A stretch of DNA of 64,000 bases from Chondrosia reniformis (Eukaryota; Porifera; Demospongiae; Chondrillida; Chondrillidae): assembly GCA_947172415.1 (NCBI GenBank), contig OX359191.1, forward strand, positions 1,364,001 to 1,428,000, given 5' to 3'. This document shows, piece after piece, positions 46,511-60,300 of the stretch. The notes below the pieces were generated by a model, which saw only the letters and a program-made list of their open reading frames with translations, did not search any database and was not told where the DNA came from. Position 1 is the first letter of the stretch. Every line of letters begins with the position of its first letter. The translations under genes and the position numbers were made by a program.

Positions 46511-46883
46511 GGAACGCCAAATGTGACTAAACCTAGGACACGCCAGAGACATACATAATGTTGTAGTTTGGATCTTCCTTATGTGCCATCACCCCATTTT
46601 CGCACACCAATTAAGGTGATGGGTCGAGTCACATGGCAAGAGCGTGTTAGTCACATGTTCAATGTAAAATGGCTGCTCGAGTGCAGAATTGAGTTTTGTC
46701 GAAAATCGATTTCAGAAAAACGTTCTTTGGGTAATGAAATCGATTTTTGAATAACGATTTACCGGGAATGATTTCTGTAAAGCGATTTCAGAAGGACAGT
46801 TTTTGCAAAATCGAATTTCAACCAATCGTATCGACATTCGACAATCGATTTTGTGCGCTAGATTTTGTCGCATTTGGCGTTCC
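46511..46883. mobile_element. MITE with 13-bp perfect TIRs, 373 bp
   Basis: GGAACGCCAAATG at 46511-46523 and CATTTGGCGTTCC at 46871-46883 are exact inverses. The interior is non-coding and repeats the text cgatttc/aaaatcg. It lies between the two parts of the Ig-domain locus. Confidence 0.8.
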
Positions 46884-46976
46884 GTAAATATTAATATACA
46901 TTTCACAGGAGAGTATCTGAGCCTACTATATAATCCACAACCAATATCATTAGGGTTTCCATTCAACAACTCACAA

Positions 46977-47458
46977 TTAATAGACTGAAAGATTAGCCGG
47001 GGGATCGGGCTGAGAGGTAAAGTAAGATGAAAGAGGAGGTAGAATCACTTGTGCAATGCACCCGATTTTCCAGCCATGGGCGTTTCTCGTTATGTTAAAC
47101 AGTTTAATTGTAGAGTAGTATTCATCTTTAGGGGCAATTACAGCTTTAGTTCCGTCTTCAAAAAGGACAGGAGAAAGTCTACCATTGTAGAAGCTATCTC
47201 CGTTAGGACCTTGAAGATAATACGAGGCGTAGAATTTGGTTCCGTTTGCGGTGCCCGTGCAGGAGAATGTTACTTCTCCGTATTCTGTCACGGTGACGTT
47301 TTCGTTAGGGGAAGTTTGAAACAGAAGCTGCACATTTTGACCTGTAAAGATCAGAAGAGACAGAAGAGGTATACGTCGACTTCTTCTGATTTAGTCTACG
47401 TACCTTGGCTTTGGCACAAGATGAGTGCAGTTAAAGTGACAACCAGATACAGTGTCAT
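46977..47458 (-). CDS. Signal peptide plus one Ig-like domain (2 exons, 139 aa as read)
   Basis: Exon 1 47404-47458 starts MTLYLVVTLTALILC, a clear signal peptide, and ends in phase 1. Exon 2 46977-47341 carries an Ig V/I-like domain with paired Cys (VTFSCTG and WKIGCIAQV) and a PDPPANLSV linker, then TAA at 46977-46979. A strong-looking donor (gtgagt) lies three bases beyond the stop, and no in-phase donor precedes it. Either this is a short secreted Ig protein, or the 5' end of the Ig/GPI gene with a missed exon or an altered donor. Confidence 0.65.
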
Positions 47459-47570
47459 TTCTGATGAGCGCCCTCTTTGCCTGACAGAATAATTGGAGAA
47501 GAGCACAAAGATTCTGGGCGTACTTCGAATGGGTGGGGCAGAACCACGCCTTTTCCATGGAATCACGCCC

Positions 47571-47999
47571 TTTTCACATTAGTCTCGTACCCAGCCCCAA
47601 CTTCCGCAAAAATGGCTGACGCCGCGGAAGATGGGTCTGGGGACTATCTGCATATTTCTTGGCCGAGTCCGGCGATCCGCGAACTCCAATTAGATTGCAG
47701 ATACATGATTAATAATGAGCAAATCACATGTCGGTCACATGAGCGTGCGTTGGTGCGAACAGCGGAGACGGAGCTACTTTTGGTGAAGCGAACAGTCGAG
47801 CCACTGCACATACATCGCTGATGTCGCTAGAGACCTGGGATACGAATCGCTTACCACCGAGCAAACTGACGCCATATTGAAGCATGTGCCCATCATGTGA
47901 TATTGTGCAATCATCGCCAAGGATTATGCAGATAGTCCCCAGACCCAGCGTCAGCCATTTTTACGGAAGTTGGGGCTGGGTACGAGACTATTTTCACAT
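47571..47999. mobile_element. MULE-like MITE with 9-bp target duplication
   Basis: Element 47580-47990 (411 bp) begins TAGTCTCGTACCCAG and ends CTGGGTACGAGACTA. The terminal inverted repeats run for about 68 bp with one 10-bp insertion in the left arm. Both flanks are TTTTCACAT (47571-47579 and 47991-47999), a perfect 9-bp target site duplication, the length typical of Mutator-like transposases. Non-coding; it sits between two divergent promoters. Confidence 0.9.
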
Positions 48000-48001
48000 G
48001 C

Positions 48002-48031
48002 GTTTAACCATAGACTAGTCTATGGTTTAAC
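48002..48031. repeat. 30-bp near-perfect palindrome
   Basis: Centred on ACTAGT with one mismatched pair. It begins 3 bases after the right target duplication of the MITE. Confidence 0.8.
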
Positions 48032-48338
48032 ATCTCCATTTGCGTTTCGATTTGATATATCGGATCGGCCTATTTCTTAGAATCGGCGTCCCTTTTCGGC
48101 ATAGTTTCGTAGTTTCGAGATCCCGGAGAGGCAGAGAACACTTACAGCAGAAGTGTTTTAACTACAGAAAGCAAGGAGAAATTTAGTTTGCTCCTAAAAT
48201 AGCTAGAAACTCCGGAACGAGGTGATTTTCCAGTGTGCCGTATTACACAGGCCTGCGAACCGCGTGTTTTTCAATTCATTCTTTATTATCTTAATATAGC
48301 TCTCGTAGCTCCTCCATTTGAATCTGAACTACCTGAAG

Positions 48339-51300
48339 ATGGGTGACCAAGATTTAAATCCTATATGCCACGCCTGCTACAAATGCTTGGAATTCAGTCC
48401 TGTCAAACTAGTTGATACGAGTACGGGATGCTTTCAAGTTGATCAACACAATACGAAAATCCCCAAGGTTTGTTTACTGAAGCTTTCATTTTATATTGAA
48501 AATAATAAATATTCTATATAAATTCAAAAATACTTCTATATACCACAGTGGTCTATAAATCATTTTATGCTTGTCTTTATTTTATTAGCGTATAATAATA
48601 TTATATGACATTGTTACATTGTTACACATTCTTGAGCACCCTTTGAAACCTGGCTGTTCAACAAGTTTCAAATAGATGTCATGCCATATGAAACCTGAAA
48701 TTTGATCCTTTGTAGTGCAACATGAAACCAGCTAGTATTATATTGCTGATGTGGCTCTTCCTCTAGATACCTTACTAATGAATACACTCAAATAATGTAA
48801 ACAACAGAGTCATCGTAGCTATATATAGCTTACACAAATTTGCATAGTATAGTCTTGTAACTACATATTAGGTGCATGTTTGAGTATATAGGTTAGAATA
48901 AGGAAGGGATAAAGGTGCATAAACACCAAAAGGGGCAGTTAAAACCTATGAAATTATCAACTACAGTAAGAATATATCCATATAAACATATTTTGAAACC
49001 TGGCCATTCAAAAAGTTTCAATTTTCTTATATTCCATAATATGAAACCTGACCTAATTGTACATGTGTATAGCAACCAACTTTTACAAAGTCATTGTCCA
49101 ATACAATAGTCTTGTAACTACGTACACAACACTATACACTTGATGCATGTTTGTGTAGGTGAAAATGATTGCCCTGCCGTCTGGATCTGTGTATTTGGAA
49201 GAACGATTAAGAAATACCTCAAGAGTAGATGGAGGAAGATGCTGTCGATTCCATTTTCGACGTAAACCTGATTGCTGGAAAGGTTCCAGTTGTCAGTTTG
49301 CTCATGATGAGGTCGATGTATTTAATTCCCATGGTATGTATTCTAGTTTTACAACTGTTTATGTGTTATAGTATAGCATAATATGTATAATAGTTTCAAA
49401 TATACAGCTATGTAGCTACTAATGGTTAAATGATATACATATTATTACATATATATAATCCTGAACATTCATATAGACTATATCAAAGAGGTATGCAATG
49501 AATGCTTGGAGATAGCTTTAGGGAAGTTGGAGCTTCTTCAGAAAAGAGTATGCCTGGAAGAGGAACATAAAGGAAGAGACTTTCCCGATAGTTTTCTCTG
49601 GTGCCTGCCTCTTAAAGGAGGTGTAATCAGTATTTGTAGACCTATCTCTATAAATGCTGATGAAATGAGAAGAAGGGGATTTGACTTTGTGATGCAACAT
49701 ACATTCCTTAACTGTTTCTATGGAGTAATGGCGTGCTACCGCCCTCACACAAAGGTTGAGGAAGATGTGTGGAACAAGTGGAATAAAAGTGGAGAAACCA
49801 GAATGAAGCTTCATAATAAAGGGAAAATCTTCTACATTGAATTGAGTGAGTATTATATGAGTCTGTGTGACTGATTTATGTATAGAATTATATTCACTCT
49901 ACTACTATATATATAGTACATGTAAAGAGATTCTGAAAAAACACTTAATGTTAATTCCAATAAATACATGAAGAAAGAATTATACAAAGTGTGACCTGCA
50001 AAGCATTTTTATATAATTGCCTCTTTATAGTTGATAAAAGAAATAAGAAAATTGAAGAGAGAAAGCTAGCTATTGCATCAGTTGAAGAACGTAAGAGAGA
50101 AGAGAATGCAAAACAGCGCAGATTACTACAGGAGCAAAGAGCCCTTCATCAAGTAGTACATAATTATAAGAAAGATTTCAATACACTTTTGGAGACTGAA
50201 ATGTCTGCTATTACAAAGTCAATTGAATCTTCTTTGAAGTATGTTTGGTAATCTACGTATATATACGTACATATATACTCTCAAGTTTACTATTTACTTA
50301 CTTACTAAGTTGTCTATAATTTCCATGTGTGTTTGTAACTTCTATTTTTGAATCTAAATGCCAGTGAAGTGGCAATGTTCTTAATAGTAATGTGACTGGA
50401 CAGGCTGAACCTGCATGCACGCATTATTGCATGTACAGATTATTATATATACATATTTAATGTGTATGAAATGTTTGTTTTATTCGTTTACATGTAAATG
50501 TCTTTTTGTAGAGAAACATTTCAAATGAAAGCTGTTCCTGAAGAACTGGTAATGGGTTCTCATGATCACTACAGATTGGTTATTATGAATCAAGAAGTGT
50601 CTGAATTTTTAGAGAAACATGTAGAAAGTGTACATGTACTGGTATATCCTCGGCGGGGTACCCCAGCTCACAGTATGCAAAGATTTAATGCTCTTGTTCA
50701 CAAAGTGCACAGCAAGGGGCTAATTTTGCAACCAGAACCTTACTTCCGTTCACAAATGCCATTACCTGTAGACTGTGCTGTGAGTTTGCAATTGAAAAGT
50801 GAAAAATCACAATTTCAATTTCTGCAGCGTGTTCTAAATCAACTGAAGGCAAAAATTATATCACGTGTTAATCCAAATGTTGAGAAATTCAAATTAGTTA
50901 AAAGGAATAAAAGCTTTGAAGCATATTCAAAAAATCCATTCCTTTCCGTGGATGCTCTCTTTCAGCAAAATGCTGTACAGCTAGCCCTAAATGCCCCGCA
51001 TGATGGTCCTCCCTTTCTACTGATAGGACCTTTTGGAACAGGCAAGACACGTCTCATTGCCCGCATGACCTGTGAAGTGTTGATGGACCCCACTTCCAGA
51101 GTCCTTATATGTACTCACCACAATCAAACTGCCGATAGCTATATTAAAGCTTATTTTTCCAAAGTTAGGAATCTCCCATGTGCTCCAGTTAGGCTGGTTT
51201 CTAAAACCAAAGTTGACAAAAGACAAAAAGAAGGAGCTAGTTACTTTTTGTCTAACTATGAAATGAGCAAAGAGGAACTATTTGAAAATTATAAGAAGAG

Positions 51301-54300
51301 CAGGTTGATAGTGACTACCACAATGACTGCATATTCCATGCATGATATGAACCTCCATTTCAGTCACATTTTCTTGGATGAAGCAGCTCAGTGTACTGAA
51401 ATAGAAGCAATGATACCATTATCCCTTGCTGGACCTGAAACAAAGATTGTCCTTGCAGGAGATCACTTACAGGTGTGGAAGTGTACATGTATATGTCACT
51501 CTGGAGTATTGTTATATATATATAGATTACCTTAGTATATTGTAACTTGTACTGTATATATGTACATACTGTATAGCTGGAACATTTAAATGGCTTCAAA
51601 CTGAGTGTATTTAATATTGACGGAATTTAAATTTGACGGAAAAATTAAATCCCCATCAAAGTTTCTGACTATATATATGGTATATATATATACTTTTATT
51701 AAAGATAATATATAATTAGCTACAGCTGACTATATATGTAGCATATTACACATGTAATACAGTCTGTGGTGTATATATGTTTCAAGTATCTTACAATTAT
51801 ACATTTAAATGTTTCTGCTTGAGTTCAGTAGTTATACGTATTTCCTGTTTCATTAGGTTGGTCCTGGTGATAGCCTACGTAGTTCAAATTCTGATGTTGT
51901 CAGAGGAGGTACAGCACCTAGTCTTGCCACATCTCTACTTACCAGACTTCATCAGCTGTATACCAAGTTCCTAAAGCAATCAGAGATTAAGAATGATCCT
52001 CGCATTCTTTCATATATGGCCAGTTTATTGACCAATTACCGTTGTCATGCTGGTGAGTGCACATAGAGCTTACCAATACATGTACATATATATAAACGTA
52101 CTTATGTATATATGTAGTTAGTATGTCTTGATATTGTTTGCAAACTTACTGTAAGTGCATGAGGATTGTGTTTCCATATATATACTCTTTAGGTATTTTG
52201 AGGGTTCCTTCAAATCTTTTCTATGAGTCATCACTTTTGGCCAGAGCTCACTATGAGCTTCATTCAGAAGTGAACAGCTCTCTTTGTTTTCACTGCACCT
52301 CCTTAAAGACACAGGCCTGGTCAAGGGAGATGCAAGAGGAAGAAATCAGAATAATGATGAATAAAGCTTATAACCTCTTTAAAACCTGGCCAGAGGAATG
52401 GAAAAAACTTGGAGAATCTAACAATTCAATCTGCATAATGATGCGAACCCATGAACAGGTATATACGTACGTAATGTAACTTGACACATGTATGCCCATC
52501 AGCTACATAATATATTAGAAGTATAAATTTCTTATGCATATAATGAGACATTCAAACATAATAGCATAGTATATGTGTATATTAGTACCTACATACGTGT
52601 ACTAAAACTTGTCTATAATTGCCATGCATTAACCAGCTGTACGTAGTCATATAATATTTCATAAGTGATTGAAGTACGTATATATACGTATATTAGGACA
52701 GTCAAGTAGTAGGTGCATGTATATTGGCTGCTTTTTATACCCAAGTCTGAACCATTGGTTAATAGGCTTGAGCTTGTAAAACCCCAACAACTCATGTCTA
52801 TTATCAGAACGTATATGTACTTAGTATATAAGTATTGATGTGCATGTATACACTTTATGTATTGTTTCTTTCATTTGATTAGTTGCAGTTAATAAAAAAG
52901 CAGCTATCACAAAGAGAATGCCCCAATTTTAAGAAAGCTGTAATCTTGAGAACTATATACAGCATCCAAGGTATGTTTATATACTTAGATGTATGATGAT
53001 TTATTAGTTTTATATATACTTGGAACTTCATACAATGAATTTAACATATGGCCATGCTTATAGTATCTGAGTGCCTATGCTACATACGTATATACTCTGA
53101 GAAACCTATAAAGCTTGTAGTTTCTAAATTAAGTTAAAAAGATCTCATTATCAGGTACTGCCCTTAACATGGCATGCACTATGATGACTCTACGTATATC
53201 TGCTGACCTTTAGTTGCATGACCTTTAGACTTAGGGAACAGGGTAAACATATCAATACAGTGACTAGTATACATCTGTGATTATCCTTATCACATGATCA
53301 CAGTTACTTTTCCAAATGTGCTAGTCACTGTTATATGCACTGCCATCCCTACTCGTAACTTAAATTTATAAATGTTTTCTTTGACTTAATTATTGGATAT
53401 ATTATACTGAATTATGTTCATGTCCTTTGTAGGTCTGGAGTTTACAGCAGTATTCCTCTGTACTACTGAGCCTTATGATGTAGTGGGTGGAAATCCTGTT
53501 CCTAGGAAGCAAGCCATTGGTTCTAGCATCATGAACAAGAGAGTCTTTAATACTGTACTCACTCGAGCTAAGGCTCTTTTTATTGCCTTTGGAAATCCCT
53601 TCTACCTGATGAATGCTGAAGGTGATTCAGACTGCTGGAGAGAGTACATCAAGCGATGTACTGAAAGCAGCAGCATAACATTTCAAACACAGCCCTCCGA
53701 TGACCAAAAACTACGTTTATGTGATATGGTTTTCCACTTTCCACTCCAAAATATTGATATAAGGCCTGATACTTTTATTGAGAATTATGCTAAAGAGTTT
53801 ATTCAACAGCTGGAATGTGTAAACGAGGAGTGGAAAATTAAGGTTAATGATTATGACCAAAATCATGATTTGCCATTAGAAGAAACTGGTGAATTGATAA
53901 CCCAAGGCACCATTTGTATTCTGCAATGGAAATCCTCAACATATGCGGAAGCAGTCTCAATTTCTACACCCTCTGAAAGATTTGCCGTACAGGGTGTGAA
54001 TAATATGAATGCTGCACTTGACGGAGCCAAAGTTTTGGTTGTACCCTTTACCGAGCTATACCCAGAAACAGAAGAAGTCTCCAAAGAACATTCTTATCGA
54101 CTAAAATGTGTAAAAGTCATAAGGGTGTTGGAGCAGGGAAATCAACAGCCTATCTTGTGTAAAATTGATCCTTTGAATAGAAATTTGTTCATTCCTATAA
54201 GAGGACAAGGTCCCATTTTGGCAAATCTCCCTCCTATATCATTAAAATTATTGCAATTAGAAAATACATTGCACCAAATTTTAAATAAGCACATTTCTTT

Positions 54301-57300
54301 GCTTACAATCCCCTGTTTCAGTGGGCCCCTGATTAAAGAAGGTATTCCACTGTTATCAGACACCATACCAATTGAATTTGTGGATGATCTTCTTTATTTG
54401 GTACACATTATTCACTGGGAAAAAGGTCAGAAGTATCCCATGGCAGCTGTTGTTGGTGCATTTCCCCTAGCTAGAAATAATATTATGCATGAGAATGTAA
54501 GGAAACGGTTTAGCCTGGAAGAGTTTGAATCCATTCAAAAAGGAGTTGGAGGATCAATGATTCAAAACTTAGTTAGTTGCAATTGCATATGCACTGTTAA
54601 GCCAATTATAAAATACAGTATGCTTATATGTAATTCTTAATTTACATATATAGGAGAGATCAATCACTCCTTACACAATGCAATCTTGTCAACAACAGCT
54701 GCTTGAAGTGCAAAAGTTTTTCCTACAAGTAAATACTTCATATTTATATGTCCTAATATATGTAGTAGATTCTGTTGTCATTATGTTTTTATCTTTTACA
54801 GCTCAAGGAACAATTCTCTTGGCAGAAATCACAATTGCAAGATTTTGTAAAGGAGACTGAAGATATGTTAAAGGTTTGTATAATATATGTAAAATAATAC
54901 AATGAATTATACACTCGCTAAATCGTAAATTAACTCGCTGTTAAAATAATGCAAACTAATCAAAATTTAGGCTTATTTCAATAATGCGGTAACGCAGTTT
55001 CGTTGCTTGTAGGAAAAGATTGCTTCCTGAAACAAGTATTTTCAGTTATAGGCGATTAATTACGATTCACCATTAGCCCTCGTTTAATCGTAATTCGCTT
55101 GTGCACAAACACCAATAATAATACAATACACATAGCTTCACTAGTATAGTCAAATGTCTTTTATCCATGCATGAATGTAATCACCGCTTACGTGCTTCAT
55201 GCATACTGTCTTATATTCCCACTCTGGAACACCGTTGGGTGTTGATGTAACATTAATATAAAGTCCTTAAGTACTATAACACATTTGAATGAGTGATTGT
55301 ACTGTAAATTACATACATTTTCCTTTTATATAGCATTCAATCAAAAGTCTGCAGGATTTGGAAAAGGGAAAAATAAATTTAGCACTCCAAAAAGAGGTGG
55401 AAGAAAAAACAGCTCTTTTAGTGAAATATAAATCAATTGAAACAGAAAGGGACAATTTGAGGAAGGATTATATCAGGTCTACAGAAACACAGGCTGAAAT
55501 AATCAAGGTTACACTGTTGTTGTGAATGTCTTTCTAATGTTTATATTGATGCAGCTTAGGAGATAATAATATTATACAGAAATTAAAATATGGTCACTAT
55601 ACAGTAAGATGCATGGTTACTGTATGCACATCTAGAGAGGTGGCCACTAATAATAGAGGGTTGCATTATTGAGAGGTGTTTCAAGATGGTCAGTACTATA
55701 TAGAGAGTAGTTGGGATTATATATTATAGAATTGTGAGATTGTACATTTATACATAATAGTTATATTTTAGTTTAACCTTTATTATTTGATCATGTACAT
55801 ATAAGGAAGAGCAAGAGCTTCGAAAGAAACTGACTTCAACTCACAAGGAAGAATTAGAAGCCTTGGAAATAGTAAAGAACAAGGAAATTACAACTCTTAA
55901 GAAAGAGAATAAAGCTTTAGAAGAGGTATTATTATATATATATGTAGTGTGCCTTAAGATTGGAATTGTTATACGTACAGTACATATATGTATACTGTTA
56001 TAACTTTTTAGCAACTTGCCACTTGCTTTCTTCCGGAACATCATGAAGTCTCCAGGAATATGGAGGTACTATAAACTGTTTTTGTAATGCACATATTTAC
56101 GTATTTATATATTTTTAGCCACTAGATAACGGTTATAATTAATACATTGCCATGTGTACATTAAAATCTCAAGTCTCTCTCAACTTAAGGACTCTGAGGG
56201 TTTACGTATTTGGAGTGGCCATGGGCTATAATTAGTGTATAACTCAAACCCTGAACTAACATTTGAAAGGTGTATTAGACCCTAAGGCCTATGTATATAT
56301 TGTAGATACCAAAATGTGGAAGCATATATTTCTATTTGGGAAGAGTATTATACAGTGGAATCCCACCTTGTGGACACCTTTATATGTCTCAACAATTAGG
56401 CTTATTCTGCTAATGTAAATTTACTACTTATTGCAAACTTTTCATTCTGATGGGTGTTTACATTATATATAGGATTCCACTGTACATCATAATATAATAA
56501 TTATCATGTTATTATTATATATATATAAATTAAATTGAAAAAAATATATGTATTTGATATAGCCCAGAGGTGAGGACAGTAGCCAGAATATATATAATAT
56601 GAGGCCGAGGCCGGGTAATTATATTTTGACAGAGTTCTGAGGTGATGAACTATAACTGATTTATACCCCATTGCCATGGCATTGAGCAGCCACTTCCTGT
56701 TTATTTACTAGTTCACACTGTATATCCTGTTAATCAGCAATTCACGCTGTATACAGTAGATAATGCCCCTATTATTAGCTCGTTGCCATGGCAATGGACA
56801 GGGTTCAATCTACTGGGGTGGGGGGAACTTCTCCCCCAAATACTCCAGCTTCCCCTTCCCCCCGAAATTTATCCAATTGCAATTTAAAAATGGCATAGAG
56901 AAAGTTCTCACCTAGATGCTAGTATAGCTAATTATAAGAAGCGTAGATTACCTTTATGAACCATTATTGTTGTACTGTTTTGTTCTGTGTCTAGAGTATC
57001 ACACTCTCGAATAAGACTAACATGTACCTATCTCTGAATTAATTATATCATATAATTGCTGACAAAATGAGTGCATGAAAAGCATCATGGCTAACGTTCC
57101 AGAAATGTGATTTTTACCTCAGAGTCTCAGATCATGTCAGAATCAATCTCAGAGGGCAAAAATCCTGGGGGGGGGGGGGGGGGCATGCCCCCAGACCCCC
57201 TAGCTCTCACGCCTTCTTCCCCCCCCCAAAAAAAATTGCATTCTAGATAGAACCCTCATGGAGTATGTATATATTTATTCTCTCTGTTAATATTCATTAA

Positions 57301-60300
57301 AGTGCAATAATAATTATATAAAAAGCCTGAATGCACAGTACATACGTCTAGCAAGGTTTTACATACATTATCTATAATTATATTTGCACTGCTCCCAGGG
57401 CAACACATTAATTATTTTGTCAAAATGTTTGAGACACACTAACTTGGTATATAGATGATCTTTTCTGCATTTTTTATTGATAGGCTATCACAGAATTACT
57501 TGATGCTTGCAAGCAGTATATGTCTACTTCTGAAAAAATTGCAAAAAAGGTAGGATCCTTGAATCAACTACTTTGTGATCTTATGAATGTCAAAAAATTC
57601 AGCTTAGGGATCTTAATGTATATTGTTGCAGGCACACATCCATTTGTGCTTTTATTTGTTATTTTGTATAAAATCAGACATCTATAAACAAGACCTATAA
57701 TATATTTTCACAGTATCCAAAGACTCCACTGGACAGAAGTGTAAAAGGTACAGAATTATAGTTTGTTGATTTACAATTTCCATTGCCTAATCAAGAACAT
57801 GCAGTTTATGCTGTGATTTTCTATTTGATATAGGTCATGAAGATTCACTTGAGAAACTATGTTGGTTTCCTTTTGGAATTCATACTCTTTTGGTGGAAGC
57901 CGTAGGTGGAGATTTTACTCTGGATTATGGTGACACTATTCTTGAGATCCCACAAGGAGCTTTTGAAGAGGATTGTATCATTCGCTATGGCATTGCACTA
58001 CATGGACCGTGGCTACTTCCTCAAGGATATTCTTTATGCAGTGTTACAGTTTATTTGAATCTCTTAGGGCAGCAACCAAAAAGGAAGCTGATACTGCACT
58101 TGTCCAACTGGTATGGAGGAAGTAGCAGAGACAGGCTAAGGTTTGCAATAGCGCCTCATCATTTGATTACAGGAGAGTCAAAATACCAGTTTACCTTACT
58201 AAGTGAAGGAAATTTTTCCACTGCTAGCAATGGACAATTATCCATAGTAGAGTCTAAATGTCTTTATACAATTGCCTGTGAAGAACTGCAGGATGATGCA
58301 AAATGGCAGATTGCCAGTATACAAAAGACTTTGGATAATTCAATAGACAAGGAAAAGCTAAATGTGCTGTTTACTGTTTGCTCAAACAATTGGTCACAGG
58401 TTTGTTAGACTATTGTAATGCTTTATTAAATGTTCAATTATGAGACACAACAATCTGTATGTATGTATACATAATATACGTATAATACCTATAATAAGGA
58501 CGATATAAAACGTTTTGGGACAAATTGAAGACTAAGCCAAAACAAAACGGTACGCCGTTCTGGCTTAGTCCTAACGAACTTTACTATACTATTTTTGATG
58601 CCTACCGTATATATGTATACTATGAATTTTGGGTTTTGTAGATCATGGAGGATCTCTATGAAGTAGGGACCAGTTGGAAATTAGAGGGACGGTGGATACC
58701 CTTTTCATTCAAGAAAAAGAAAATATCTGCTAAAATTGATCCCTCTGAAGGTCCAGGCTGGGTAGCAGATATCTATGGATGTCAAGATGTATGTTGACCA
58801 ACTCTGTCAATATATATAACTGTATGAGCATGCAAAGAGTACCCGACATTGCTCGGATGAAAATACCACCTAAATTGCTGTAGTTTATTTGCATTTAATT
58901 TATTGATCTAAAGATGTGGCCGTGTATTAAAAAAACATCCACACATGGATGCATGGGTCTTTGTTTTTTCTGGGAATTTATTCTTCATGATGTTTTTGAA
59001 CGGTGTATCCCTTAAATTATTCATAATATATTACAGTATATCTGTACCATGCATTCTACTGAACTATAATAATATAATAGGGGGTAGTTCTAGTTGCCAT
59101 TCATTGAATTTGAATGTCTGTCTGTTGAGCTATCAGCAGCAAAATTGTACTGGGTTGGACATTTCTTTATCAGCAATTTTGAGGTAAATTGGGATTACAA
59201 CTGGTGGTTGAATAAAATCAAAAGCACCAAAATGAAAAATATAAATTTTAGTGTTAATTGATGGAATGATGTCCTTCCGAATTGGGTCGAGTGACATGCC
59301 CTGATCCATTTTTATGCATGCATCTGTTAACCTGGATATATATGCATTGCCTCTTTAATTTTTCTTCTAAACTTCTCCCTTTTCCTTTGGATCCTCCCAT
59401 TTTATACTATGATCTTATATACTTGGACATGCATTAATATTGAGTTACTAAATGCCTCTCCTAACAAATCTCTTATGATCTGTTATATATTCTTTCATGG
59501 TATTGGATGTTTCCTCAATTTAAATACACTTGGCCGCATTCATAGGGTATCCTGTAGATGACCCCATTAGCTTAGTCTTTCCTGATTGGTGTCTTTACCC
59601 TTTTCAGTTGTAATCTTTCCTCTTTGTTGATTAAGACCTGAAATCAGTACAATTTCATTCTGCATGATATATAGTTCAACAAACATGCAGACTTTCAGGT
59701 TCACATAATATAATACACTTTAGTTATTGTAAATTTTATATGGATATATCACTGAGTACTTCTTTTACCACATGTTATATTGTTGTTACATCTGTTAAAT
59801 TATTCTTATAGATTGAACGTGCAGAATTTCAAAAAGAGTTTTATGATGGTCCAGCTCTTAAGGATGCAGTAGAAAGACATCTATATCCTCCATTTTACCC
59901 CTGCTGGGTTACATACAAAAGGAAAGAGCTACCGCATATGAATAGAATTAAAGTTGTGATTGATGGACTCAGCCGTACATTCGATTTTCCTCTTTTAATT
60001 AAGGAAGGTACTTTATATTCAAAGACATTCACATAATGAAATCAATTAAAACTGAGTCTGGAGCTTATACCTCTATATATTGTCATAACCTTTAGTATTC
60101 TGTACAAAAAAGGAACATTTATTTTACCTATATATATATATACAGTGCAAGTTACAATATACTAAGGTAATCTAAATAAATAAATAAATAATATAATATA
60201 ATATAATGTAATTAAATAATTCATATGGCTCCAAGAAAGGATCTAGAAACAAAATGGGCATATCATCATAAAGTATAGGGTATAAAACTCGTTTTAAATT

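Noticed and set aside
46568-46988. Frames of 60-85 codons on both strands
   Set aside because: They fall in the 46511-46883 MITE and come from its repeated cgattt text.
47477-47821. 114-codon plus-strand frame
   Set aside because: It lies mostly inside the MULE-like MITE and its TIR; composition-driven, no protein features.
53860-54571. RNB or OB-fold-like nuclease in the C-terminal part of helicase exon 9
   Set aside because: HELZ2 has an RNB region and some strands look OB-like, but I see no catalytic acidic motif, so I leave the segment unassigned.
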